Assembly (NCBI RefSeq): GCF_021555155.1
Contig: NZ_JAKGBU010000039.1
Coordinates: 1-44,672 of the forward strand
DNA: 44,672 bases
Source: Rhizobium alarense
GTDB lineage: Bacteria > Pseudomonadota > Alphaproteobacteria > Rhizobiales > Rhizobiaceae
Reading direction: 5' to 3'
Both the position numbers and the translations under genes were made by a program. Positions 8,340 through 16,189 of this stretch are shown here, in pieces. Every line of letters starts with the position of its first letter. Positions within the stretch are counted from its first letter, which is position 1. The notes beneath the pieces are model-generated. The model ran no database searches and was not told the origin of the DNA. It saw only the letters and a program-made list of their open reading frames with translations.

Positions 8340-9269
8340 ATGTCAGGGCAGCAGTTCGATAAAATCGCTCTCATCGGTATCGGTCTCATCGGCTCCTCCA
8401 TCGCCCGCGCTGTCCGGCAGAAGGGTCTTGCCGGCGAGGTGGCGATCGCCACGCGCAGCCAGCCGACGCTGGACCGGGCGCGCGCGCTCGATCTTGGCAC
8501 GTCCTATACGCTTGATGCAGGCGAGGCGGCGAAAGACGCGGATCTCGTCATCGTGTCCGTTCCCGTCGGCGCGTCAGGAAGTGTGGCGGAGGAGATCGCC
8601 CCGCATCTGATGCCGGGTGCGATCGTCACCGACGTCGGATCCACCAAGGCCTCCGTCGTCGCGCAGATGCTGCCGCACATGCCGCGCAACGTGCATTTCA
8701 TTCCGGGCCATCCGCTTGCCGGCACCGAGCATTCCGGTCCGGATGCCGGCTTCCCGGAACTCTTCCAGGGCCGCTGGTGCATCCTGACGCCCGTGCACGG
8801 CACCGACAAGGCGGCGAAGCGGAAGCTCGCGACCTTCTGGGAAGCGCTCGGCTCCAAGGTCGACGAGATGGACACGGAACACCACGACAAGGTGCTCGCG
8901 ATCGTCTCGCACCTGCCGCACATCATCGCCTACAACATCGTCGGCACCGCCGACGACCTGGAGACGGTCACGGAATCCGAGGTGATCAAGTACTCGGCCT
9001 CCGGCTTCCGCGATTTCACGCGCCTGGCGGCGTCCGATCCGACCATGTGGCGCGATGTCTGCCTGCACAACAAGGACGCCATTCTGGAGATGCTCGCCCG
9101 CTTTTCGGAAGACCTCGCCTATCTGCAGCGGGCGATCCGCTGGGGCGACGGCGAAAAGCTCTTCGACCTCTTCACCCGCACCCGTGCCATTCGCCGGTCG
9201 ATCATCGATGCAGGCCAGGACACGGCGGCGCCGAATTTCGGCCGTCCCGCCGACGGATCCAAATCCTGA
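8340..9269 (+). CDS. tyrC: Prephenate/arogenate (cyclohexadienyl) dehydrogenase
   Basis: Oxidative decarboxylation of prephenate or arogenate in tyrosine synthesis, using NAD(P), in the cytoplasm. The Rossmann motif GIGLIGSS lies at residues 12-19, followed by DLVIVSVPVG and the family block VTDVGSTKASV. The PGHPLAGTEHSG segment is the classic substrate-site signature. The C-terminal helical dimerisation domain contains HLPHIIAYNIV and SGFRDFTRLAASDPTMW. There is no fused chorismate mutase or ACT domain. The ATG at 8340 with GGAAGG upstream is preferred to the earlier ATG at 8301; length is then 309 residues, normal for rhizobial TyrC. Confidence 0.94.
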   Translation: MSGQQFDKIALIGIGLIGSSIARAVRQKGLAGEVAIATRSQPTLDRARALDLGTSYTLDAGEAAKDADLVIVSVPVGASGSVAEEIAPHLMPGAIVTDVGSTKASVVAQMLPHMPRNVHFIPGHPLAGTEHSGPDAGFPELFQGRWCILTPVHGTDKAAKRKLATFWEALGSKVDEMDTEHHDKVLAIVSHLPHIIAYNIVGTADDLETVTESEVIKYSASGFRDFTRLAASDPTMWRDVCLHNKDAILEMLARFSEDLAYLQRAIRWGDGEKLFDLFTRTRAIRRSIIDAGQDTAAPNFGRPADGSKS

Positions 9270-9272
9270 TGT

Positions 9273-10277
9273 TCAGAGCGGCGGCAGAACGCCGAGCGGG
9301 ATCACGCCCATATAGATCGTCCCCTCGGTCACGGTCAGATTGACGCCGGCGTTCCGGCCGTCGCCGGAAAGTGCCGTTACGGTGTCGGCGATGTTGTCGA
9401 CAAGGTCGCGTTCCTGCGGAAACACCTTCGCGGCAACGGACCGCCACGCCGCGATGTCCCGCATGTCGAGTTCGAAGCTGCCGGAGAGCAGTCCGTTCGC
9501 GTCGAAGGCGAAGGTGCCCGACAGCGTTGCCGCGACGCCGTCGCCAAGATCGAGCGAGAGGCGGCGAAGGTCGCCGCGAAGAGCCGCAGAGGCAATGTCT
9601 CGGGGCATGCGGCCCGCGAGCCAGCCTGCAGCATCCGCCACCGTCAGGTCCGCCTCGGCGTCAACCGTGGGCAATGCTTCGTCGCCGATCCGGAACAGCA
9701 GGTCGTCGAAGCTCACGGCGGCATCCAGCGCCTTTGCATTGCGGCGCAGGTGTGCCTCCCCGTGCCGCGCCTCGAAGCGCGCGCGATTGCCCGAAAGGCC
9801 GCCGGCGATGCCGCCGTGCAGGCCGTCATGCGCCAGCGAGCCGCGGTCGAGGCCGTCCGTGCCGGCAACGCCGCTCGCCTGCATCAGATCCCAGTCCGCG
9901 CTGACGATGAGGCCGGGCGAGACCCGCAGCTGGGCCGGACCATCGACCTCGACGACCGCATGGCCCGGCCGGTAGACCTGCGCCGCCGAGCGGAGGGCGC
10001 CGAGCGTCAGGGACGTTCCGGAGCCGCTGTCATCGATCCGGACGGAATCGCAGAAGACGCCGATGCGAAAGGGAAAGCCACGCAGGTCGAGATTGGGGCA
10101 GGCAACGACGACGGGACCGCTTTCGTCTGCGAAGCGCTCCTCGAGCAGTGTTCTGACCTTGCCCGCTCCATAGAACCAGGCACCCGTATAGAGCACCGCG
10201 ACGGCAACGACGCCGATCGTCAGCCCTTTCAGCCGTCGGCCATAGGGACTGGCGATCTGCTGTTCTGAAACGGCCAT
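9273..10277 (-). CDS. DUF2125 domain membrane-anchored protein
   Basis: A protein of unknown function conserved in Alphaproteobacteria. From the ATG at 10277 (GGAGA just upstream) it has 334 residues; an earlier in-frame ATG at 10340 has no such site. A single hydrophobic segment, LTIGVVAVAVLYTGAWFY, near residues 18-35 anchors it, with the rest predicted periplasmic. The mature part is built of repeated beta-strands of the type seen in AsmA-like or DUF2125 proteins, with FPFRIGVFCDSVRI and LDLGDGVAATLSGTFAFDANG as clear family blocks; two cysteines (VVACPNLDL and GVFCDS) could form a disulfide. It is convergent with tyrC, with only three bases between the stop codons. Confidence 0.85.
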   Translation of the reverse strand: MAVSEQQIASPYGRRLKGLTIGVVAVAVLYTGAWFYGAGKVRTLLEERFADESGPVVVACPNLDLRGFPFRIGVFCDSVRIDDSGSGTSLTLGALRSAAQVYRPGHAVVEVDGPAQLRVSPGLIVSADWDLMQASGVAGTDGLDRGSLAHDGLHGGIAGGLSGNRARFEARHGEAHLRRNAKALDAAVSFDDLLFRIGDEALPTVDAEADLTVADAAGWLAGRMPRDIASAALRGDLRRLSLDLGDGVAATLSGTFAFDANGLLSGSFELDMRDIAAWRSVAAKVFPQERDLVDNIADTVTALSGDGRNAGVNLTVTEGTIYMGVIPLGVLPPL

Positions 10278-10381
10278 GCTGGTCTCCGCAAGGTGGCGAG
10301 GCAAAGGTGATTTGGTTATATCTTTCGAAAGAGCGGCCAATTGCGGCGGCTTTTCGATGATGGCGGCAGGTACGCTTGGAT

Positions 10382-10921
10382 ATGAACGAGAATTGGGTTT
10401 TCGGCTACGGTTCCCTCATGTGGAATCCCGGTTTCGAGGTCGAAGAGAGCCTTCCTGCCCATCTCCACGGCTATCGCCGCTCGCTGTGCGTCCGCTCCTG
10501 GGTCCATCGCGGCACGGAACAGGATCCGGGTCTCGTGCTCGGTCTGGATCGCGGCGGATCCTGCCGCGGCATGGCCTTCCGCGTTTCGCCTGACAGCTGG
10601 CCGGCCGTGCTTGCCTATCTGCGCGAACGCGAACTGGTCACGCATGTCTATCGCGAACGGATCCTGCCAGTATCGCTGCCGGGCGGCGTCCGCAGGCCGG
10701 CGCTCGCCTATGTGATCGACCGCGGGCATCGGCAATATGCCGGGGCCTTGGCCACGGCGGAGGCAGCGGAAACGGTCAGCCGGGCTGTCGGCAGATCCGG
10801 GCCGAACATCGACTATGTGACGAATACGCTCGCCCATCTGCGCGACATGGGCATCCGCGATCACTGGCTCGAGGAGGTTGGCCGCATGGCCGCGGCCTTC
10901 AGTGCCGGCCTGGGATCATGA
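10382..10921 (+). CDS. Glutathione-specific gamma-glutamylcyclotransferase (ChaC-like)
   Basis: ChaC enzymes cleave cytosolic glutathione to 5-oxoproline and Cys-Gly. The N-terminal signature WVFGYGSLMWNPGF and the following GYRRSLCVRSWVHRGT are diagnostic, as is RGMAFRV and the later RELVTHVYRE region that holds the catalytic Glu area. The C-terminus GPNIDYVTNTLAHLRDMGI is also typical. From the ATG at 10382 it is 179 residues; a TTG two codons earlier has a slightly better-placed AGG, so the exact start is open. It is convergent with plsC and the two reading frames overlap by 6 bp. With gloB nearby it adds to a glutathione theme, though the genes are not in one operon. Confidence 0.9.
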   Translation: MNENWVFGYGSLMWNPGFEVEESLPAHLHGYRRSLCVRSWVHRGTEQDPGLVLGLDRGGSCRGMAFRVSPDSWPAVLAYLRERELVTHVYRERILPVSLPGGVRRPALAYVIDRGHRQYAGALATAEAAETVSRAVGRSGPNIDYVTNTLAHLRDMGIRDHWLEEVGRMAAAFSAGLGS

Positions 10922-11707
10922 AGTCTCGCGCAGGCGCAGTTCGGCAAGGCGGGTCGCGGCGGTTTCGGGAAGCGGAACGTGCGGATTGGCCTCGGCGGTT
11001 TCGATGAGCAGCCGGTCGCTGGCGCTCTCCATGACCTCGATCAGATGGGCGAGAAAGGCGTCCGGATCCATGCCGGGCGCGACCGGCGGCAGAATGCGGA
11101 CCTTGAAGTGGCCGGGGAAGCGCAGGAACTTCCGGCGCGGCCAGAAAAGGCCGGGATGCATCACGACGGGCACGACCGGCACCTTGAGATCGCGATAGAG
11201 TCGCGCGATGCCGTATTTGTATTCGGGCGGTGCGCCCGGCGGACGGCGGGTGCCTTCCGGATAGATGATGAGTTGGCGCCCGCTCGCCATTTCGCGCTTC
11301 GTGCGCTCCATGACTTCCGCCATGATCTTGCCGCGCGCGCCGCGATTGACCGGTACCATGCGCTGCTTGAGCACGTACCAACCAAAGAGCGGGATCCATG
11401 TGAGCTCGCGCTTCAGGATGTAGAAGGGATCGTCAAGCCAGGGCAGGAGTGCGTAAGCGTCCCAGAAGGACTGGTGCTTGGGGGCGAAGATGTAGCTGCT
11501 CTTCGGGATGTTCTCGAGGCCTTCGATCTCGAAGGTGGCGCCGACGATGACCTTGAAGAGCCAGTGGTTCGTCCTCACCCAGTTCTTCGGGACGATGTAG
11601 GCCTTCTTGCGCGGCAGGAGGAAGTAGACCGGCGTCAGCACGACCATCTGGGCGATGAGATTCAGGTAGAACGCGATATTGAACAGTACGGAACGTACGA
11701 CGATCAT
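10916..11707 (-). CDS. plsC: 1-acyl-sn-glycerol-3-phosphate acyltransferase
   Basis: Inner-membrane acyltransferase of phospholipid synthesis, converting lysophosphatidic to phosphatidic acid. The HX4D catalytic motif is KHQSFWD (around residues 77-83), and the glycerol-phosphate-binding motif is YPEGTRRPPG near residue 148. An N-terminal hydrophobic stretch (FNIAFYLNLIAQMVVLTPVYFLL) anchors it. The 263-residue length is typical. It is the last gene of a minus-strand run ftsE-ftsX-ydcF-plsC, 75 bp after the ydcF stop, linking lipid supply with envelope and division functions. It could act on other lysolipids, such as lyso-ornithine lipid, as rhizobial OlsA does, but the direct context favours PlsC. 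Confidence 0.88.
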   Translation of the reverse strand: MIVVRSVLFNIAFYLNLIAQMVVLTPVYFLLPRKKAYIVPKNWVRTNHWLFKVIVGATFEIEGLENIPKSSYIFAPKHQSFWDAYALLPWLDDPFYILKRELTWIPLFGWYVLKQRMVPVNRGARGKIMAEVMERTKREMASGRQLIIYPEGTRRPPGAPPEYKYGIARLYRDLKVPVVPVVMHPGLFWPRRKFLRFPGHFKVRILPPVAPGMDPDAFLAHLIEVMESASDRLLIETAEANPHVPLPETAATRLAELRLRETS

Positions 11708-11782
11708 CGGGCAGGACTTCTCCGCGGCATTGCCGCCTGCCTACACGGTTGCCGCCGTTTTCGCAAACGGCGTTCAGGCAGA

Positions 11783-12493
11783 TCAGTCGAGCGAGGCCTG
11801 GCGCGCGGAATCCTGGCGAAGGCCGGTGGACCAGCCGGTTCCGGTCAGATCGCGCAGCGTCGCCAGCGAGTACTTCATGTATTCCGACAGCATGGTCTTC
11901 ATCACCATCGGCTCCGAGAGCCAGTTGCGGCTCTTCAGGTCTGAATTGACCACCGGATAGGAGATGAAGTCGGTCTTCCTGTCGCTACGCCTCAGTTCGA
12001 GAAGGCTGCGCGGCATATGGTAGTTGTTCGTGACGACAAGCACGTGGCGGTAGCCGTGGTCGCTGATCCACTTGGCGGTTTCGTTGGCGTTGCCGATCGT
12101 GTCCAGCGCATCGTAGCCGATGTCGATGCAGCACTCGAAGAGCGACGACGAACTTTGCGTGAATTTGCGGATCTGGGTGCTGCTCGTCGTCGGGTGCACG
12201 CCGCTGATCAACAGACGCTGGCCGACGCCCTTGTCAAGCAGTTCGATCGCCTGATCGATACGCTGGAATCCGCCGGTCAGCACGACGATCGCGTCGGCCT
12301 TGGGATCGTCGGGCGGCTGCATGCTGGCGACCGTCTCCGCGAAATACAGGAAGCCACCGACCACAATCGCGAGGCAGAGCAGCATTACCGACAGGAAGAC
12401 GCGCACCAGACGGCGCAGCGGACGAATCCGCCACCGCCTGCCAACCGGTGCATGACCGGACATGTCCGTCCCGGACTCGCCCATCGCCTTCAT
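11783..12493 (-). CDS. YdcF family membrane protein (DUF218)
   Basis: A bitopic protein with a DUF218/YdcF Rossmann-like domain on the periplasmic side; E. coli relatives (ElyC/SanA/YdcF) affect envelope integrity. The ATG at 12493 has GAAGGA just before it, while an in-frame ATG at 12535 has a poorer site; the former gives 236 residues. A basic N-terminus (GRRWRIRPLRRLVR) precedes a transmembrane helix LSVMLLCLAIVVGGFLYF. Domain marks are ADAIVVLTGGFQRIDQAIELL, LLISGVHP, ANETAKWI and VTNNYHMPRSLLEL. It lies between ftsX and plsC, a common rhizobial order. The biochemical activity is not known. Confidence 0.88.
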   Translation of the reverse strand: MKAMGESGTDMSGHAPVGRRWRIRPLRRLVRVFLSVMLLCLAIVVGGFLYFAETVASMQPPDDPKADAIVVLTGGFQRIDQAIELLDKGVGQRLLISGVHPTTSSTQIRKFTQSSSSLFECCIDIGYDALDTIGNANETAKWISDHGYRHVLVVTNNYHMPRSLLELRRSDRKTDFISYPVVNSDLKSRNWLSEPMVMKTMLSEYMKYSLATLRDLTGTGWSTGLRQDSARQASLD

Positions 12494-12547
12494 GATTCCT
12501 TCGTAGCCGAGGATTGCGGCGAGGTGTAGTCGCATTTTCTTGCGTCG

Positions 12548-13558
12548 CTACCCATTGGGCAATCCATCGCTGCGGGCCGGATCGGACCGGATCTGGTCTA
12601 TCTCGTAGATCGTGCGCATGACCGTGAAGCGGGCCGTGAGCGTCGTCAGGGTGGCGATGACGACCATGGTTGCCGCGATGCCGAGGTAACCGGTAAACCC
12701 CATGGAGAAGGTGCCGAAGAGAGCCGTTGCCTGGTCGCTCTGGGGCGTTGCCAGCGACCGGGACTGCCAGTAGCCGGCGATCGCGAAAAAGAGCGCGGCC
12801 AGCGCGCCGCCCGCAAACGACCCTTTGAGGCTGATCTTGAGGAAGTGCTTCTGGAATTCGGAGGCGACGAAACCCGCCTCCGCGCCGACGAAATGCAGCA
12901 CTTCGACGATGTGCCGGTTGCCGGAAAGTGCGCCGCGCGTCGCGAAGACGACTGTCAGCACCATGGCGGAGAAGACGAGGACGAGCACGCCGGTGCCGAT
13001 CATCGCGGTCGTGCGGGCCATGGCAACGAGCCGGTCGACCCAGGTGCGATGGTCATCGAGCGTCGCGCCCGGTACCTTTTCCGCAAGCGCCGTCCGGATC
13101 GCCGCGAAATCGGGCGGGGACTGTTCGTCGATCGTGATGACGACGAGGCGCGGCACGGGCAGTTCGTCGAGATTGAGGCCTTCACCGAGCCATGGCTCAA
13201 GCAGGCGGGCCGTGGCTGCCCTGTCGACGATCTGACCGTCGCGCGTACCGTCGAAGGTCAGCGCCAGATCGCGCGCGTCGCGCAGGGCCGCATCCATGTC
13301 GACGGTCTCGTCCGGCATGATCTGGATGGTGATCTCGCGGGAGATTTCGCTCTGCCAGCTCGCCGCCGTCGCCCGCACCATGCTGACCGCGCCGAACGTG
13401 AGGCAGGCCAGGAAGGCCATGATGGCGATGACGAGCATCAGCGCATTGCCCGAAACATTCGACGGTGGCACGATCGGCGCGGTTGGCCGCACCTGCATCG
13501 GCGGGCGCCGCTCCGCCGCAGAGGGCGTCGTCGGATGGGACGGCTGGTCGTCAGTCAT
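12548..13558 (-). CDS. ftsX: Cell division protein FtsX
   Basis: The membrane partner of FtsE; FtsEX is an ABC-type complex that activates septal peptidoglycan hydrolases. This 336-residue protein has an extended Pro-rich cytoplasmic N-terminus, a first helix LMLVIAIMAFLACLTFGAV at about residues 40-58, a periplasmic domain of roughly 115 residues, then three further helices in the C-terminal half (IGTGVLVLVFSAMVLTVVFA, a second near AALFFAIAG, and YLGIAATMVVIATLTTL). The invariant C-terminal block VLHFVGAEAGFVASEFQKHF is present. The start codon overlaps the ftsE end by 8 bases, so the two are co-translated. Confidence 0.95.
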   Translation of the reverse strand: MTDDQPSHPTTPSAAERRPPMQVRPTAPIVPPSNVSGNALMLVIAIMAFLACLTFGAVSMVRATAASWQSEISREITIQIMPDETVDMDAALRDARDLALTFDGTRDGQIVDRAATARLLEPWLGEGLNLDELPVPRLVVITIDEQSPPDFAAIRTALAEKVPGATLDDHRTWVDRLVAMARTTAMIGTGVLVLVFSAMVLTVVFATRGALSGNRHIVEVLHFVGAEAGFVASEFQKHFLKISLKGSFAGGALAALFFAIAGYWQSRSLATPQSDQATALFGTFSMGFTGYLGIAATMVVIATLTTLTARFTVMRTIYEIDQIRSDPARSDGLPNG

Positions 13559-14210
13559 AGATATCGAGCCTCCCCTGTGAGAGGATCATGCGGCGTGCGT
13601 CGATCTGGTCCATCAGCGACAGATCGTGGGTGGCGATGACGACGGCGGTGCCGAGCCGGTTGAGTTCGAGGAAGAGGCTCAGCAGACGGCGCGCCATCGG
13701 CGGGTCGACATTGCCCGTGGGCTCGTCCGCCAGCAACAGTTCCGGCCGGTCGATCAGGGCACGGGCGATCGCCGCGCGTTGCTTCTCGCCGCCCGAAAGA
13801 ACCGGCGGCAGCACATTGATCCGTTCGCCGAGTCCGACCCATTTCAGCAACTCCAGCACATCGGCCCGGTAGGACGATTCCTCCTTGCCGCGCACCCGCA
13901 GCGGCAGTGCGACATTCTCGTAGGTCGTCAGATGGTCCAGCAGGCGAAAATCCTGGAAGACGATGCCGATCCGACGCCGCAACATCGGCAGTTCTTCGCG
14001 CGGGATCGTCGATATGTCTCGGTCGAAGGAGCGGATGAGGCCGCGGGTCGGCTGCAGCGACAGGAAAAGCAAACGCAGCAGCGTCGTCTTGCCGGCACCC
14101 GACGGACCGGTCAGGAACTGGAAGGAGCGTCCGGGGATGTCGAAGGTGAGGTCGCGGAGGATCTCCGGGCCCATCCCATAGCGCAATCCGACATTCTCGA
14201 AATGAATCAA
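13551..14210 (-). CDS. ftsE: Cell division ATP-binding protein FtsE
   Basis: The cytoplasmic ATPase of FtsEX. Walker A is GPSGAGKTT, the Q-loop lies in VFQDFRLL, the ABC signature is LSGGEKQRA, Walker B is LLLADEPTGNVD and the switch His is in IATHDLS. The frame is open to an ATG at 14282, but a TTG at 14210, preceded by AGGT with a 7-nt spacer, yields LIHFENVGLRYG at the N-terminus and 219 residues, which is the usual size for rhizobial FtsE. I therefore prefer the TTG. It heads the operon ftsE-ftsX-ydcF-plsC and is divergent from a membrane protein of unknown function. Confidence 0.93.
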   Translation of the reverse strand: MIHFENVGLRYGMGPEILRDLTFDIPGRSFQFLTGPSGAGKTTLLRLLFLSLQPTRGLIRSFDRDISTIPREELPMLRRRIGIVFQDFRLLDHLTTYENVALPLRVRGKEESSYRADVLELLKWVGLGERINVLPPVLSGGEKQRAAIARALIDRPELLLADEPTGNVDPPMARRLLSLFLELNRLGTAVVIATHDLSLMDQIDARRMILSQGRLDIYD

Positions 14211-14303
14211 CGGTGTTACCTGATTTTCCGCGCCTGGTTCGGCCTGCTGCCTGATCGCGAATCGCATGGAATCTAGGCCCATCCAAGGCCGGTTTCCAAA
14301 GCA

Positions 14304-14320
14304 TTAACCAATATGGTTTA
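14304..14320. promoter_or_regulatory. Imperfect palindrome in the ftsE/unknown-gene divergent region
   Basis: TTAACC, five bases, then GGTTTA forms a near-perfect inverted repeat about 95 bp upstream of the ftsE TTG and 78 bp upstream of the divergent gene. TTAACC is also the core of CtrA half-sites (TTAA-type) in Alphaproteobacteria. Without a second properly spaced TTAA this is only a candidate operator. Confidence 0.25.
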
Positions 14321-14397
14321 CGATTCGTAAGGATTCGATTCAATGCCCGTTTTTCACGGGTGACGCGTGCATCCGCCAATGCCGAGGGAGGTCGTTC

Positions 14398-15072
14398 ATG
14401 GGTGCTTTCCGCTTCAGGAGCGACGGCGATGCGAACCGGGTCGATCTCATTCCCCCGACCGTCCGGAACGCCGCGATTGCCCGGCCCCAGCACCGGTTCG
14501 AGGTGGTCGACGCGCATTTCGTCGTGCTGGTCCCTCCTTCCGACCGCAGGCCAAGGCAGGCACCGAACGACAATCGACGCGGCAGCGTATCGACGGACCT
14601 CGCGGGCCGGACGGTCTCGCTTCTGTCTCTCGGGGCGGCAACCGCGGCGCGTCTTGCCGAACGTCTTCTGCAAATGCTGCCGGCACAGGTCTTCACGAGT
14701 TTCGTCCTGATCCTGTCGCTCACTGTCTTCCTTGTGTGCGGCGGCTTTTCCCTTCTCAGGGAGGCGATCGCCGGTCGTGCCGCACCTCTCGAGATCGTCG
14801 GACTTTCCCATGTCGTGCGGGATCGCGACGGCATGAAGGTGATCACCGTGCGGGGCGGCGTTCGCAACAACACGTCCGGCAGCCTCGCGGTGCCGGATCT
14901 CCTCGTCGCGATCGACCGGCCGGACGCCGCTCTTTCGACGCGGGTCACGTCTGCCGAAGCGGTGTTGCCCGCCGGAGGGGAGCGCCGTTTCACGGTGACG
15001 CTTCCCTATGCCGGCGGCGCGCTGCCGAAAGTGACGGTTTCCTTGATCTCGGCGGATGCCAAGACCCGGTGA
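14398..15072 (+). CDS. Unrecognised bitopic membrane protein
   Basis: I do not recognise this 224-residue protein with confidence. The first about 90 residues are polar and basic and predicted cytoplasmic, with no CxxC zinc ribbon, although genes at this position beside ftsEX in rhizobia often encode an MJ0042-type zinc-ribbon/DUF3426 protein. One transmembrane helix, VFTSFVLILSLTVFLVCGGF, lies near residues 101-120. The C-terminal about 95 residues look like an FxLyD/DUF3426-type beta-sandwich: VITVRGGVRNNTSGSLAVP followed by alternating strands and RRFTVTLPYAGG. A DUF3426-like protein that has lost its zinc ribbon is the best guess. It ends 66 bp before hpt on the same strand. Confidence 0.75.
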   Translation: MGAFRFRSDGDANRVDLIPPTVRNAAIARPQHRFEVVDAHFVVLVPPSDRRPRQAPNDNRRGSVSTDLAGRTVSLLSLGAATAARLAERLLQMLPAQVFTSFVLILSLTVFLVCGGFSLLREAIAGRAAPLEIVGLSHVVRDRDGMKVITVRGGVRNNTSGSLAVPDLLVAIDRPDAALSTRVTSAEAVLPAGGERRFTVTLPYAGGALPKVTVSLISADAKTR

Positions 15073-15138
15073 CTGTGCTAAGCGCGGGAAAACGCGCTCG
15101 GATCGAGCGTCCGTCGAGCAAAACCGGAGCAAGTCGCG

Positions 15139-15684
15139 ATGCACATCGTCCGCGGAAAGAAGATCGACACCCTTTATAGCGCGGAGCAGATCGCTGCCCG
15201 CAACGCGGAACTGGCGACCCAGATCAAGGAAGGTCCGACCGAGGACCTGCTGGTCATCTCCGTGCTCAAGGGCTCCTTCATCTTCGCGGCCGACCTGATC
15301 CGCGCCATGCATTCGACCGGCATGGCGCCGGAAGTCGAGTTCATCACACTGTCGAGCTATGGGGCCGGAACGGTCTCCCAGGGCGTCAGGATCATCAAGG
15401 ACATCGATAGCGATGTGCACGGACGCGACATCCTGTTGATCGACGACATCCTGGAATCGGGCCGCACGCTGCGGTTCGCCAAGGAACTGATGCTGGAACG
15501 CGGCGCGCGCAACGTGACGATCGCAGTTTTGCTCGACAAGCGGGTCAAGCGCCAGACGGAGCTCGAAGCGGACTATGTCGGCTTCGAATGCCCGGACTAT
15601 TTCGTCGTCGGCTACGGCATGGATGTTGCCTATGCCTTCCGCGAGCTTCCCTTCGTCGGCATCGTCACGGGCGACGCCGAATAG
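15139..15684 (+). CDS. hpt: Hypoxanthine phosphoribosyltransferase
   Basis: Purine salvage enzyme that condenses hypoxanthine (and often guanine) with PRPP to give IMP or GMP. The PRPP-binding motif is DILLIDDILESGRTL at about residues 96-110. The flexible-loop segment ITLSSYGAGTVSQG and the base-binding VGFECPDYFVVGYGMD near the C-terminus are standard for the family. The 181-residue length is typical. The start is the ATG following GAGCAAGTCGCG; no strong purine-rich site is visible. It is followed by a response-regulator gene after a 135-bp gap. Confidence 0.95.
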   Translation: MHIVRGKKIDTLYSAEQIAARNAELATQIKEGPTEDLLVISVLKGSFIFAADLIRAMHSTGMAPEVEFITLSSYGAGTVSQGVRIIKDIDSDVHGRDILLIDDILESGRTLRFAKELMLERGARNVTIAVLLDKRVKRQTELEADYVGFECPDYFVVGYGMDVAYAFRELPFVGIVTGDAE

Positions 15685-15819
15685 TCGCACCTGCAAATCC
15701 TCTCCCCGGCCGTTTACCGATCGCAAAGAAAAGTCTGGTCTCTTCGGGACCGGGCGGGCTTTGCACATGCGGTGGAGACACCGCGAACCGGCCGCATGAG
15801 CGGCATGAAAGGGGGATTG

Positions 15820-16179
15820 ATGGCCAGGATCCTGATCGCCGAGGACGAGGACTCCTTGCGCATCTTTGTCGCACGGGCCCTGCGTCTCGACGGGCACGAG
15901 ACGGTCGAGGCGCCTGACGGCGCCGCCGGCCTCGAGGCACTCGATCGGACGACCTTCGACCTCCTGCTCTCCGACATCCGCATGCCGGTGATGGATGGCA
16001 TCGAGCTTGCCCACAGGGCGCATTCCAGCCACCCGGGCATGAAGATTCTGCTGATGACCGGCTACGCGGAACAGAGGGAGCGGGCGGACGACCTCAACGG
16101 CAAGATCGTCGACGTGGTCAGCAAGCCCTTCAGCCTGCCGGATATCCGCACGGCCGTCGCCCGCGCGCTCGCCGCCTGA
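15820..16179 (+). CDS. CpdR-type single-domain response regulator
   Basis: A 119-residue receiver domain with no output domain. Phosphorylated residue is predicted as Asp52 (LLLSDIRMP), with the acidic pair at EDED near residues 8-11 and the conserved Lys in VSKPFS. Segments ILLMTGYAEQRERADDLN and KPFSLPDIRTAV closely follow CpdR, the phosphorelay target of CckA/ChpT that controls ClpXP proteolysis of cell-cycle regulators. Rhizobia carry two CpdR paralogues; this could be CpdR2, so no symbol is given. The protein ends in ALAA, similar to C-terminal ClpXP tags. The ATG with AGGGGG just upstream is preferred over an in-frame ATG 16 codons earlier. Confidence 0.85.
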   Translation: MARILIAEDEDSLRIFVARALRLDGHETVEAPDGAAGLEALDRTTFDLLLSDIRMPVMDGIELAHRAHSSHPGMKILLMTGYAEQRERADDLNGKIVDVVSKPFSLPDIRTAVARALAA

Positions 16180-16189
16180 TCGTTGCCCG

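Noticed and set aside
13555-16032. An 825-codon minus-strand frame across ftsE, the unknown gene, hpt and cpdR.
   Set aside because: It is a shadow of genes on both strands; composition is Arg/Asp/Gly-rich and no motif is visible.
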